From: Synechococcus sp. LA31 | GTDB taxonomy: Bacteria; Cyanobacteriota; Cyanobacteriia; PCC-6307; Cyanobiaceae | Direction: 5' to 3' | DNA length: 64,000 bases | Assembly: GCF_018502385.1 (NCBI RefSeq) | Contig: NZ_CP075523.1 | Span: 186,001 to 250,000, forward strand | In this document: positions 56,474 through 64,000 of the stretch, piece after piece | Layout of the letters: every line of letters begins with the position of its first letter | Numbering within the stretch: the stretch's first letter is position 1 | The notes under the pieces: model-generated | Seen by the model: only the letters and a program-made list of their open reading frames with translations | Database searches by the model: none | What the model was told of the DNA's origin: nothing | Translations under genes and position numbers: made by a program

Positions 56474-58168
56474 ATGACTGTCGCCATTGCTGATCTCATC
56501 ATTCATGGGGGCTCCATCCTCACGATGGAGGAGTCCCAGCCCCGAGCCGAGGCGATCGCCATCGCCGGCGGTGAGATCTTGGCGGTGGGAGCTAAGGCGG
56601 ATGTGATGGCTCACGCTGGGCCCAACACCCAGCAGCTGGATCTGGCGGGCCGCTCCTTGCTGCCTAGCTTCATTGACGCTCACGGTCACTTCGCCAATGC
56701 CCTGCAGGTGGTGGGCTGGGCCAACATTCAGCGGCCCCCGGCGGGGCCCGTGACCAGCATCGCCGACCTGCTGCAGGTGCTGCGCGAGCACGTGGTGCGC
56801 CACCCCGTTGCCAATGGCGCGTGGGTGATCGCCTATGGCTACGACCCGGATGGCTTCAGCGACGGCCGCCCGCTCGATAAGGCCGATCTGGATGCGCTGT
56901 TTCCGGAGAACCCGGTGATGGTGATCCATAACTCCAACCACGGCGCTGTGCTCAACAGCTGCGCTCTGGCACTGGCGGGTTACGACGCCAGCACCCCCGA
57001 TCCGGCTGGTGGTGTGATCGTGCGCCGCCCCGGCAGCACTGAGCCCGCAGGTCTGGTGATGGAGACGGCCTTCATCCCGTTGTTCCTGCACATGCCACAG
57101 CCCTCCGAGGAGCAGCGGCTGGAGCAGTTTGAGGCGGCACAGCGGCTCTACACCGCGAAGGGCATCACCACCGTGCAGGACGGCGCCACGGTGGCCGCCG
57201 ATCTGGGCCTGTTTCAGCGGGCGGCGCGCGAAGGTCGCCTCTGTGTCGACCTGGTGTTGCTGCCGCTGGTGCTCGATGTGCCATCGATGCTGCGCGAGCG
57301 CTTCCCCGACTTTCACGGCCAACCACTGGAGCTCCCCCAGCCCGCGCGCGAGGCCTTCGGCAGCTACCGCGATCGCCTCAAGCTTCAGGGCATCAAGCTG
57401 CTGGTGGATGGCTCACCCCAGGGCAAGACGGCCTTCTGGGGCGAGCCGCTGCTCACACCGGGCCCGAATGGCGAGGCCAACTGGCGCGGTCAGCCGTTGT
57501 GTGCGCCTGAGCAATTGATGGAGGCGGTGGCGCGTCTTAGTGCTCAGGGCATTCAGCTGTTTTCCCATTGCAACGGTGATGCTGCGATCGGCTTGATGAT
57601 CGAGGCCTGCCGCCGGGCCGGGCTTCGGCCCGAGCAGGACCACCGCACGGTGATCATCCACTCCCAGTTCATGGCGCCCGGCCAGCTTGAGCAGTATTCG
57701 GAGCTGGGCCTGCACCCCAGCTTTTTCACGGTGCATGCCTTTTTCTATGGCGATGTGCACCTGGCCAACCTGGGGCCTGAGCGGGCTGGGCGCATGAGCC
57801 CGATGGCCAGTGCCATGGCTCTGGGGCTGCATTGCTCGAACCACAACGATTTTTCCGTCACGCCGATTGAGCCGATGCGCATGGTGGAAACGGCGATGAC
57901 CCGCCGCACCCGCACCGGTGTGGTGCTGGGCGCCTCGGAGTGCGTGAGCGCTGAAGCGGCCCTGCGGGCTCTCACCATCGAAGCCGCCTGGCAAATCCGT
58001 GAGGAAACCAGCAAAGGCAGCCTGGCTCCTGGCAAGCGGGCCGACCTGGTGATCCTCGATGCAGATCCCACTGCTCTGGCCCCCGAGCAGCTCAATGGCA
58101 TCGCCGTGGTGGCCACACTCAAAGACGGCGTTTGTGTGTACGGCTCCCTGGAGGGAGGTCAGGCATGA
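56474..58168 (+). CDS. YtcJ-like metal-dependent amidohydrolase, second copy
   Basis: A 564-residue paralogue of the preceding protein: IADLIIHGGSILTMEESQPRAEAIAIAGG, LLPSFIDAHGHFANAL with HxH, FSHCNGDAAIGLMIEACRRAG, HRTVIIHSQFMAPGQLEQYSE and the C-terminal GSLAPGKRADLVILDADP. It is exported neither by signal peptide nor anchor, so it is cytosolic. The ATG at 56474 is 45 bases after the first copy. Its stop overlaps the GTPase start (ATGA), which couples the metalloenzyme to a likely metal chaperone. Confidence 0.9.
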   Translation: MTVAIADLIIHGGSILTMEESQPRAEAIAIAGGEILAVGAKADVMAHAGPNTQQLDLAGRSLLPSFIDAHGHFANALQVVGWANIQRPPAGPVTSIADLLQVLREHVVRHPVANGAWVIAYGYDPDGFSDGRPLDKADLDALFPENPVMVIHNSNHGAVLNSCALALAGYDASTPDPAGGVIVRRPGSTEPAGLVMETAFIPLFLHMPQPSEEQRLEQFEAAQRLYTAKGITTVQDGATVAADLGLFQRAAREGRLCVDLVLLPLVLDVPSMLRERFPDFHGQPLELPQPAREAFGSYRDRLKLQGIKLLVDGSPQGKTAFWGEPLLTPGPNGEANWRGQPLCAPEQLMEAVARLSAQGIQLFSHCNGDAAIGLMIEACRRAGLRPEQDHRTVIIHSQFMAPGQLEQYSELGLHPSFFTVHAFFYGDVHLANLGPERAGRMSPMASAMALGLHCSNHNDFSVTPIEPMRMVETAMTRRTRTGVVLGASECVSAEAALRALTIEAAWQIREETSKGSLAPGKRADLVILDADPTALAPEQLNGIAVVATLKDGVCVYGSLEGGQA

Positions 58169-59061
58169 GCAACGCCTCAGCTGTGGCAGGCCTGCGCGGT
58201 GTCCCCGTCACGGTGGTGGGGGGCTACCTGGGTTCAGGCAAAACCACTCTGATCAATGGTTGGCTGCAGCAGGGCGCCTGTGAGGGCTGGGCCTTGCTGG
58301 TGAATGATCTCGGCCAGATCAACGTGGATGCCGAACGCCTCCGCCAGGGCGATGGTCGTGTGCTGGAGCTCGGCGGTGGATGCGTCTGCTGCACCCTGCG
58401 CGATGGCTTGGGAGTGGCGCTCCTGGAGCTGGCCAAGCGCGAGCAGCCCCCCGTTCATGTGCTGATTGAAACCAGCGGCATGGCGGTGCCCCGGCGGGTG
58501 GCCAGTCAGCTGCAGCTGTTGGGTTTGACCATCGCGCGGGTGTTGCAGGTGGTGGATTTGGAGCGGATTGAAAGCCTTTGGCACGACCCCTGGGTTGGTG
58601 AGGTGGTGCAACAACAGTTCGAGGGGGTCGACGTGTTGCAGTTCAGCAAGGCCGATCTGCTGGAACCGGTGGAGGCCAAGCGGCGTCAGCAGTGGCTGCT
58701 TCAGCAGCTGGAGGGCCTCCAACAGCAGCCTGCTCCCCCCTCCCACAGCGAACGGCAACTGGTGCGGAGCGATGTCTGGCTGCAACTCGAAGCGCTCGAG
58801 CGCAGTCAGGTGCTGGCCTGGGCCGAGCAACTCGGTCCAGAGGTGCTGCGCGCCAAGGGGGATCTGTGGCTGGCGGATGCCCCCCATGGTCCGGTGAGCC
58901 TGGATGTCACAGGCCCTCGGCTCTCGTTGGCTGCGGCTCCCAGTCGCCCCTGGCCCAGCCCTTTGCAACGGCGCGGCCAGCTCGTGGTGATCAGCCGCGC
59001 CAATGCGGCTGCGCCCCGTTGGCCAGCCACCGTTTCGTCTCCCCGCCTCATCCCTGCATGA
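58165..59061 (+). CDS. CobW-type G3E GTPase
   Basis: A 298-residue metal-chaperone GTPase. Walker A is GYLGSGKTTLIN, the metal-binding motif is GGCVCCTLRDG (CxCC), Walker B-like and G motifs follow in VLIETSGMAVPRRV and FSKADLLEP. The C-terminal domain, LVVISRANAA, is short. G3E proteins deliver zinc, cobalt or nickel to target enzymes. It starts inside the amidohydrolase stop (ATGA) and ends in the MFS start, so it is most simply a metal loader for one or both amidohydrolases. Confidence 0.9.
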   Translation: MSNASAVAGLRGVPVTVVGGYLGSGKTTLINGWLQQGACEGWALLVNDLGQINVDAERLRQGDGRVLELGGGCVCCTLRDGLGVALLELAKREQPPVHVLIETSGMAVPRRVASQLQLLGLTIARVLQVVDLERIESLWHDPWVGEVVQQQFEGVDVLQFSKADLLEPVEAKRRQQWLLQQLEGLQQQPAPPSHSERQLVRSDVWLQLEALERSQVLAWAEQLGPEVLRAKGDLWLADAPHGPVSLDVTGPRLSLAAAPSRPWPSPLQRRGQLVVISRANAAAPRWPATVSSPRLIPA

Positions 59062-60581
59062 ACAAGTCATCACCGCAAGCGTTGGCGGTGCCCTTTCTCG
59101 GGGTGCTGGCCAGCTTGCAATTGATCGATCCCACCGTGGCCAACACCGCCTTGGTGAAGGCGGGCGAGGCTCTGAACATGCATGGAGCCACCTTGGCTCT
59201 TGCCGCCAGCATCTCCACCCTGGCTCAGGCCGCCACGGTGCTGCTCATGGGTTTTCTTGGCGATCGTTTGGGTCGCCGGCAGGTGTTGATGGCCAGCCTG
59301 GTGCTGTCGATCGCTGGCGATGGCATCGCCTTGGCGGCTCCGAGTGCAGGCCTGTTTCTTGTCGGCCGTGCCCTGGTGGGGATCGGCGTGGGTGCGGTGC
59401 TGGCGCTCACCTTTGCGTCGGTGCGGTTTGTGAGCAAGCCCGAGGAGCTGGGTCAGGCCCTGGGTGTGTGGAATCTGCTGATCATTGCCGGCTTCATCGG
59501 CGGCTCCCTGGTGGGGGGCGTGTTGGCCGACAGCAGCTGGCGCCTGGCGCTCGGCTTGGTTCCGCTGATTGCGCTGCTCTGCCTGCCGCTTGTTCCGGTG
59601 CTGTTGCCCGCCATGCCCGCCAACCGCGAGTTGCGGGCGGACTGGCCGGGGCTGATCAGCATCGCCGCGGCGATGGTGCTGTTCCTCAGCGGCATCAGCC
59701 ATGCGGTGAGCGGATTCACCTCACCCCAGTTCCTGATTCCCACCTTGGCCGGCGTGGTGCTCTTCGGCGTGCATGTGTTGATCGAACGCGGCCGCCAGGC
59801 ACCGATCTTTCCGGTTTCCCTGTATGGCCGTGGCTGCTTTGCCGCGGCGATCGTGAGTGGCATCGCCTGGAACTTTGCTCAGGCGGTGGTTCAACTGCAG
59901 ACCAGCAATTTCTGGCAAGTGGTGCAGCGCTACAGCACCAGCCAGGTCGCCCTCGCTCAGGTGCCGCTGCTGATCTGCTTTGCCGTTGGCGGCGTCGTGG
60001 CAGGTCGCCTGATGAGCCCAGGCCGCCGTACCACGCAGCTGATGGCGGGCGGAACGATCACCTTGGTACTCGGATTGTTCCTGCTCGCCGGTCTGCGCAC
60101 CACCACCAGCTATGCCTCGCTTGTGGTGCCGTTGGTGTTGGTGGGAATCGGGTTGGCGTTCATTTCTGTGCCCCAGTCGGCGTTGTTTGTGCAGGAAGCA
60201 CCGCCCCGCTATTTCGGTTCGGTGACCGCCTTCCGCACCACCACCGGACAGTTGGGCTTTGCCCTGGGCTTTGCCGCCAGTGGCGCCATGGTGAATGGAT
60301 TCGGTTTTGCCAGCCTGCGCGATCGCTTGCTCAAGCTGGGAGCCTCCCCTGCTGAGATCCCGGAGCTCGAAGCCAAGGTGCGGGCTCTGTTGAGCAGCGG
60401 CGCCCTCACGCATCACCAAGACACAACCTCGAAGGCCCTTGAGGTGATCGGCCAGGCCTACGCCAGTGGCTTGGCGGGCACGATGATCGTGGTTGGGTTG
60501 CTGGTGGCGTTGCTCGGTGCCATCAGCCTGCTGCTGTTGGTGATTGGTCATCAGCAGGGCAGCCGGGCGGCTCAGGTCTGA
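59058..60581 (+). CDS. MFS transporter, DHA2-like
   Basis: A 507-residue transporter with about fourteen hydrophobic segments. The motif A loop GFLGDRLGRRQVLMASLVLS and motif C-like AGFIGGSLVGGVLADSSWR are present. Fourteen-helix members are often drug or metabolite exporters, but import is possible. The ATG at 59058 overlaps the GTPase stop by four bases, which makes amidohydrolase, GTPase and transporter one coupled unit. It ends 10 bases into the opposite-strand gene. Confidence 0.88.
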   Translation: MNKSSPQALAVPFLGVLASLQLIDPTVANTALVKAGEALNMHGATLALAASISTLAQAATVLLMGFLGDRLGRRQVLMASLVLSIAGDGIALAAPSAGLFLVGRALVGIGVGAVLALTFASVRFVSKPEELGQALGVWNLLIIAGFIGGSLVGGVLADSSWRLALGLVPLIALLCLPLVPVLLPAMPANRELRADWPGLISIAAAMVLFLSGISHAVSGFTSPQFLIPTLAGVVLFGVHVLIERGRQAPIFPVSLYGRGCFAAAIVSGIAWNFAQAVVQLQTSNFWQVVQRYSTSQVALAQVPLLICFAVGGVVAGRLMSPGRRTTQLMAGGTITLVLGLFLLAGLRTTTSYASLVVPLVLVGIGLAFISVPQSALFVQEAPPRYFGSVTAFRTTTGQLGFALGFAASGAMVNGFGFASLRDRLLKLGASPAEIPELEAKVRALLSSGALTHHQDTTSKALEVIGQAYASGLAGTMIVVGLLVALLGAISLLLLVIGHQQGSRAAQV

Positions 60582-60952
60582 GGCGCCCGGTCACAGCTGT
60601 AGGTCTCCCAGTCGCCACGCCGCTGGGCGAACTCCGGATGGTCGGGATCCAGCGCCTGCCACCACCAGCGCCCATCGCTGTAACTGGGGGTGCCGGCGTT
60701 GTTGGTGCGCGGCAGCTGCAGGCTCACGCCGCGCCACTGCAGCACGATGAAGGCCCCAGGCACGGTGCCGCTGGAGCTGTTGGGGATTTCGGCTGCATCC
60801 ACGGCGCCGAGATGCACAGACGCCACCAGGGGATCGGCATCGCAGAGGAAGTGCTCTGGAGGCGGATCCGCCAGGGCTAAGCCAGCTGGCGCCGCGATCA
60901 GTCCCCAGAGCGGCAGCATCAAGGCCAGGATCAGAGCCAGGAGCTGGGTCAC
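60572..60952 (-). CDS. Secreted MliC-like protein
   Basis: A 126-residue protein with a clean signal peptide when started at GTG 60952 (MTQLLALILALMLPLWGLIAA, cleavage near LALA-DPPP). The mature part has one Cys at each end (FLCDADP and YSCDRAP) and between them VSLQLPRTNNAGTPSYSDGRWWWQ, which resembles the MliC lysozyme inhibitor domain. An in-frame TTG at 60985 gives a longer polar start and coincides with the divergent gene. The role is inferred from fold-like pattern only. Confidence 0.55.
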   Translation of the reverse strand: MTQLLALILALMLPLWGLIAAPAGLALADPPPEHFLCDADPLVASVHLGAVDAAEIPNSSSGTVPGAFIVLQWRGVSLQLPRTNNAGTPSYSDGRWWWQALDPDHPEFAQRRGDWETYSCDRAPQT

Positions 60953-60984
60953 GGCAGAGGGGCAAGCGTCATCAGGATGGCGCA

Positions 60985-61377
60985 ATGACCCTGGTGCTCG
61001 TGTACGACGGCGGCTGCCCCTTTTGCCGCCACTTCGCCCTCCGCGCTGAGCTGGTGGGAGGTGTTCCCGGCCTGCAGATCCGCGATGGCCGCGCCGAGCA
61101 TGAGTTGCGTGCTCAGCTCAACAGCCGAGGCCTGGATCTGGCCCGTGGTGCCGTGCTTCTGGAGGGGGATCGGGCCTGGCATGGCGCCGAGGCCATTGCC
61201 GAGCTTTGCAGCCGCCTCCACCCCAGCGATCCGTTGCTGGCCTTGCTGCGGCAGCTGTTCGCCGCGCCTCCGCAGGCTCGTCGCTTGTACCCACTGCTGC
61301 TTTGGGCCCGGCGGATGGCGTTGCACTGGAAAGGCCTGCCGGAAGACCCCGATCAAGCGGGGCTCCGGCAGGCCTAG
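60985..61377 (+). CDS. DCC-family thiol-disulfide oxidoreductase-like protein
   Basis: A 130-residue DUF393 protein. The signature VYDGGCPFCRHFALRAE gives the DxxCxxC motif of thioredoxin-like DCC proteins. The later segments are RGAVLLEGDRAWHGAEAIAELCSRL and YPLLLWARRMALHW. The protein is soluble or peripherally membrane-bound. Its 3' end forms a 12-bp stem across the stop codon, and the phycocyanin gene ends 21 bases beyond on the other strand. Confidence 0.85.
   Translation: MTLVLVYDGGCPFCRHFALRAELVGGVPGLQIRDGRAEHELRAQLNSRGLDLARGAVLLEGDRAWHGAEAIAELCSRLHPSDPLLALLRQLFAAPPQARRLYPLLLWARRMALHWKGLPEDPDQAGLRQA
61332..61375. terminator. Perfect 12-bp hairpin between DCC gene and cpcB
   Basis: AGGCCTGCCGGA pairs with TCCGGCAGGCCT, with an inner CCCC/GGGG stem. 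It lies in the last codons and stop of the DCC gene and 23 bases downstream of cpcB on its strand. No T-run follows, so it is not a standard intrinsic terminator, but a stem this long could stop or stabilise the cpcB transcript. Confidence 0.5.
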
Positions 61378-61398
61378 GGGGATCAGCGCTGACCTGGA

Positions 61399-61917
61399 TC
61401 AGGCAACAGCAGCAGCAGCCCGATCGAAGTAGGTGCCGATCTCGCTCATCAGAGCGGAGCAGTCGCCGGGGGTGATGCCATTGCGATCGTTAGCGATCGC
61501 GATGGCGGCGTCCTTCATCTTGCGCACGCCTTCTGCCACGGAAGCGCCAGGAACGCCCAGGGCCAGGTAGGTCTCACGCAGGCCGTTCAGGCAGCGATCT
61601 TCCAGCACAGACGCATCGCCGGTGAACACGGCGTAGGTCACGTAGCGCAGGATGATCTCCATGTCGCGCAGGCATGCAGCCATGCGACGGTGGGTGTAAG
61701 CGTTACCGCCGGGGGCGATCAGCGCAGGCTGCTGGTCGAACAGCTCGCGGGCAGCGTTGGTGACAATCTTGGAGGCGTTGGAGGTGATGCGGTTCACCGA
61801 ATCCATACGCTTGTTGCTCTCGGCCACCATGGCGGAGAGAGCGTCGATTTGACCAGCGTTCAGGAATTCGCCGCGGGCATCAGCCTGAGCAACAACCTTG
61901 GTGAAGGCGTCGAACAT
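61399..61917 (-). CDS. cpcB: Phycocyanin beta subunit
   Basis: A 172-residue biliprotein of the phycobilisome rod, the full length for CpcB. It starts [18 protein letters not shown] and has the two bilin-binding Cys in [12 protein letters not shown] (C about 82) and [14 protein letters not shown] (C about 153), plus the Asn-72 region [12 protein letters not shown] earlier. No cpcA follows: the downstream neighbour is the DCC gene on the other strand. Its ATG stands next to the 5' end of the secreted-protein gene on the plus strand, so the normal long cpc leader is missing. The ATG at 61929 of an in-frame extension adds four residues and is rejected. Confidence 0.93.
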   Translation of the reverse strand: MFDAFTKVVAQADARGEFLNAGQIDALSAMVAESNKRMDSVNRITSNASKIVTNAARELFDQQPALIAPGGNAYTHRRMAACLRDMEIILRYVTYAVFTGDASVLEDRCLNGLRETYLALGVPGASVAEGVRKMKDAAIAIANDRNGITPGDCSALMSEIGTYFDRAAAAVA

Positions 61918-61939
61918 GATGGACAGCATTCTTCAGATG

Positions 61940-62371
61940 ATTAATCTAAGGAGAGGCTTTGCCGCTTCGCGAGCCTGGAGTGGCTTCGCCGCCCTGGCTG
62001 TGCTCGCCTCAGCTGCCCGGGCCGAACTGCCTCCTTCGGTCTACGGCCATGAGCAACGCCAGGCCCCCTACGCCCTGGAGCTGCTGGTGCGCAGCGTTCA
62101 CACCAGCGGAGCCATCATCGAGGTGCAGGCCCAGGTGCTTGAGGTGCGGCGTCAACCGTCAGGTTCCCTGCTCACGCCTGGCGACCGCATTGCGGTGGTG
62201 TACCCCGTGCCGCCGCCGCGCCCACAAGGTTGGGTAGGGCCCTCCCCCCTGCCGCGGGTGGAGCCAGGGGAACACGTGCCGGCCTGGTTAATCACGGATC
62301 CGAATCGGCCGGCTGCTTACAAGCCTGCGGCCGGTGGGCGTTCCTTTGGCCCGTCGCTTGAACGGCAGTAG
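61940..62371 (+). CDS. Secreted hypothetical protein
   Basis: A 143-residue protein with a signal peptide (SRAWSGFAALAVLASAARA) and a mature beta-rich part, LELLVRSVHTSGAIIEVQAQVLEVRR and TPGDRIAVVYPVPPPRPQG, then a Pro-rich tail. I do not recognise a family; the strand pattern recalls small OB-fold or nucleotide-free beta barrels. Possible starts are 61919 and 61940; the second gives a better signal peptide. It diverges from cpcB almost start to start. Confidence 0.6.
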   Translation: MNLRRGFAASRAWSGFAALAVLASAARAELPPSVYGHEQRQAPYALELLVRSVHTSGAIIEVQAQVLEVRRQPSGSLLTPGDRIAVVYPVPPPRPQGWVGPSPLPRVEPGEHVPAWLITDPNRPAAYKPAAGGRSFGPSLERQ

Positions 62372-62417
62372 GTGCTGTTCCCTACGGTTTACGAAACCAT
62401 CGCGAGCCCGGGGATTG

Positions 62418-63479
62418 ATGCAGGAGCTGGTGCAGGCCTACTACGGCCAGGAGCTGCAGAGCAGTGCTGATCTCAAAACGAGCGCCTGCTGCGACGCCGA
62501 TGCCGTTCCCGCTTGGTTGAAGCCCTTCCTGGCCAAGGTGCACCCCGACGTGAGCAGCCGCTATTACGGCTGCGGTTTGGTGTGTCCGCCTCTCCTGGAA
62601 GGCTGCCGCATCCTGGATCTGGGCAGCGGGAGCGGCCGCGATGTGTATCTGCTGGCCCAGCTCGTGGGCGAACGCGGAGAGGTTGTCGGTGTCGACATGA
62701 CCCCGGAGCAGTTGGCGGTGGCCCGTGAGCATCAGGCCTTCCATGCCGAGCAGTTCGGCTACGCCAATGTGCGCTTCCTTGAGGGGCAGATCGAGCAGCT
62801 GGAGGAGCTTGATCTCGAGCCTGGAAGCTTCGATGTGATCGTGAGCAACTGTGTGCTCAACCTTTCCACCGATAAACCGGCGGTGCTGCGCGGTGCCAAG
62901 CGGCTGCTTAAACCTGGTGGTGAGTTTTATTTCTCTGATGTGTATGCGGATCGGCGTTTACCTGCAGCTGTGCAGAGCCATCCGGTGCTCTACGGCGAAT
63001 GTCTTGGTGGCGCCCTGTACTGGAACGACTTTCTGCGCATGGCGCGCTCCGCAGGCTTTCACGATCCGCGTCTGGTGAGTGATCGCCCCTTGGAGATCAC
63101 GGCATCTGAGTTGGCCGCGCTGGTGGGTGAAGCGCGCTTCTTCTCGGCCACCTACCGCCTGTTCAACATCCCTGAGCTGGAGGATGCCTGCGAAGACCAT
63201 GGCCAGGCCGTGATCTACCGCGGCTCCATCGCCGAATCACCCACCAAGCTTGTCTTGGATCAGCACCACAGCATCGAAGCCGGCAAGGTGTTCCCGGTGT
63301 GTGGCAACACCTATCGGATGCTTCAGCAAACGCGCTTTGCAGAGCACTTCAGCTTCATCGGTGATTTCGATCGCCACTTCGGTCTGTTTGAAGGTTGCGG
63401 CAGTGCCATTCCGTTTGACACCGCCGCCTCAGCCTCAGCGGCCGATGAGAGCCTCAGCCAAAGAACCCCTTGCTGTTGA
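62418..63479 (+). CDS. arsM: Arsenite S-adenosylmethyltransferase
   Basis: A 353-residue methyltransferase that converts arsenite to methylated arsenicals. The SAM site is RILDLGSGSGRDVYLLAQL with DVIVSNCVLNLS, and the conserved Cys residues of ArsM are visible in KTSACCDADAV, YYGCGLVCPPLLEGC, VSNCVLN and GECLGGALYWND. The C-terminus has a separate module with QHHSIEAGKVFPVCGNTYRML and ends in TPCC. The ATG at 62418 matches other family starts. It is plus-strand and follows the secreted protein gene after 46 bases. Confidence 0.93.
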   Translation: MQELVQAYYGQELQSSADLKTSACCDADAVPAWLKPFLAKVHPDVSSRYYGCGLVCPPLLEGCRILDLGSGSGRDVYLLAQLVGERGEVVGVDMTPEQLAVAREHQAFHAEQFGYANVRFLEGQIEQLEELDLEPGSFDVIVSNCVLNLSTDKPAVLRGAKRLLKPGGEFYFSDVYADRRLPAAVQSHPVLYGECLGGALYWNDFLRMARSAGFHDPRLVSDRPLEITASELAALVGEARFFSATYRLFNIPELEDACEDHGQAVIYRGSIAESPTKLVLDQHHSIEAGKVFPVCGNTYRMLQQTRFAEHFSFIGDFDRHFGLFEGCGSAIPFDTAASASAADESLSQRTPCC

Positions 63480-63609
63480 GCCAGAGCCCTAGCGCCAACA
63501 TCGGCACAAACACAGCCCCTGCAATCTGCAGCTTGATGGTGAGAGCTTTGGGGCTGGATTGGCTTGGCTGTGCAGCCGGAGCTTTTTTCTTGTTGGTGGT
63601 GTTGGCCAT
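63454..63609 (-). CDS. Small single-pass membrane protein
   Basis: A 51-residue protein: basic N-terminus MANTTNKKKAPAAQP, a hydrophobic helix LQIAGAVFVPMLALGLWL and the end NSKGFFG. It overlaps the 3' end of arsM by 26 bases on the other strand, which is unusual, but the start ATG is preceded by a purine-rich region and the sequence has the look of a short thylakoid or plasma membrane protein. Function is unknown. Confidence 0.5.
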   Translation of the reverse strand: MANTTNKKKAPAAQPSQSSPKALTIKLQIAGAVFVPMLALGLWLNSKGFFG

Positions 63610-63640
63610 GGGAGCGGGGTATCGGGGCGTTGGCGGCTGA

Positions 63641-64000
63641 TCAGCGATGTTCGATTAGATCGGCTGCCGAGTAGCGCACTTTTGCGAGGCTTGCGTATTT
63701 GTCGCTTGCGCTGCGGTAGCCGCAGGCGCACACCACGCAGCTCTGATACTCGCTGTTCTCCAGGCCAAGGATGCGGTCGTAGTCAGCTGGGCTGAAACCC
63801 TCAATTGCACAGGTGTCCACACCGAGCAGGGCCGCACTGGTGAGCAGGTTGCCTAGGGCGATGTACACCTGATTGCCAGCCCACTGGCCGATCTTTTGGC
63901 TGCGGGGGCCATCAATTAGATCCACCTGGATCATTTGGCGGTAGCCATCGAGCAGGTTGGCCTCAATACCGCGGGTGGTGGCCGTGGCCTCGATGAGTCG
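63641..64000 (-). CDS. Nitroreductase family protein (partial, start outside the window)
   Basis: The C-terminal 119 residues of an FMN nitroreductase of the NfsB type, cut at the window edge. It contains KIGQWAGNQVYIALGNLLTSAALLGVD, the usual helix, then TCAIEGFSPADYDRILGL, and the end CACGYRSASDKYASLAKVR, close to the GYRS-DKYA-PKVR pattern of oxygen-insensitive nitroreductases and dihydropteridine reductases. The 5' end continues beyond base 64000. Confidence 0.88.
   Translation of the reverse strand, partial: RLIEATATTRGIEANLLDGYRQMIQVDLIDGPRSQKIGQWAGNQVYIALGNLLTSAALLGVDTCAIEGFSPADYDRILGLENSEYQSCVVCACGYRSASDKYASLAKVRYSAADLIEHR

Noticed and set aside
59003-60355. 450-residue frame overlapping the MFS transporter gene
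   Set aside because: Out of frame with a clear membrane transporter; the long frame is a by-product of high GC content and its translation is Arg/Gly/Pro-rich without domains.
1-64000. CRISPR array, prophage or integrative element
   Set aside because: No regularly spaced repeats, cas genes, integrase or phage structural genes were seen; the only mobile DNA is the IS in thiD.

Overview
The window comes from a cyanobacterium, most likely a GC-rich picocyanobacterium of the Cyanobium / Synechococcus group. This rests on the cyanobacterial marker families present: a phycocyanin beta subunit (61399-61917), NdhL beside a DUF3007 gene and trpA (14-1475), a cytochrome oxidase operon of the Cu(A)-less ARTO type with two DUF2231 genes (1746-6111), a FutA/FutB-type ferric iron system with an adjacent Crp-family regulator, and two Nif11-like peptides. 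Almost all of the window is coding, in short operons with 1-8 bp overlaps. There is one tRNA, one insertion sequence and no CRISPR array. All functional calls are by reading motifs; no database search was run.

Layout. 1-1.6 kb: trpA, DUF3007, ndhL and tRNA-Leu(UAA). 1.7-12.0 kb: one plus-strand run joining a terminal oxidase (ctaC-ctaD-ctaE) to two GMC flavoproteins and a GH63-type glucosidase. 12.0-16.6 kb: an opposing operon (cupin, SMP-30 lactonase, Nif11 peptide, GlcG/HbpS, VOC, DoxX) divergent from a glucose-dehydrogenase-like SDR. Together 1.7-16.6 kb looks like a sugar-oxidation region with its own respiratory outlet. 16.6-21.4 kb: ion channel-like protein, ClC antiporter, NDH-2 and a lipase. 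21.6-25.1 kb: futB, futA and an IdiB-like regulator, with a CRP-type palindrome between futB and futA. 25.1-29.4 kb: a persulfide detoxification operon (persulfide dioxygenase-rhodanese, rhodanese-DUF2892, TauE, OsmC, small Cys protein), a methyltransferase and an ArsR regulator; a 17-bp motif is shared by the two control regions. 30-37.8 kb: carotenoid-type FAD oxidoreductase, secreted GDSL-RTX esterase and small genes.

38.6-40.5 kb: thiD is split by a complete 1044-bp IS481-family element with terminal inverted repeats and a 6-bp target duplication. 40.9-48.2 kb: a minus-strand set with an atypical aspartate carbamoyltransferase, a glutamine-dependent asparagine synthetase, an M20 carbamoylase/allantoate hydrolase, a DUF1028 protein, a second Nif11 peptide and, upstream, a sodium:solute symporter flanked by two small membrane proteins. 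49.7-54.4 kb: acetolactate synthase, an acetolactate decarboxylase with a ribbon-helix-helix N-terminus, and a pyruvate/indolepyruvate decarboxylase: a pyruvate overflow set. 54.6-60.6 kb: two YtcJ-like amidohydrolases, a CobW-type G3E GTPase and an MFS transporter; the last three are translationally coupled. 60.6-64 kb: small secreted and thiol-redox proteins, a phycocyanin beta gene with no cpcA beside it, arsM and a nitroreductase running off the end.

The most interesting points are the sugar-oxidase operon with a GMC paralogue that has lost both active-site residues, the persulfide regulon with a repeated operator, the carbamoyl/amide cluster with its Nif11 peptide, the orphan cpcB, the IS-split thiD and the RHH-acetolactate decarboxylase fusion.
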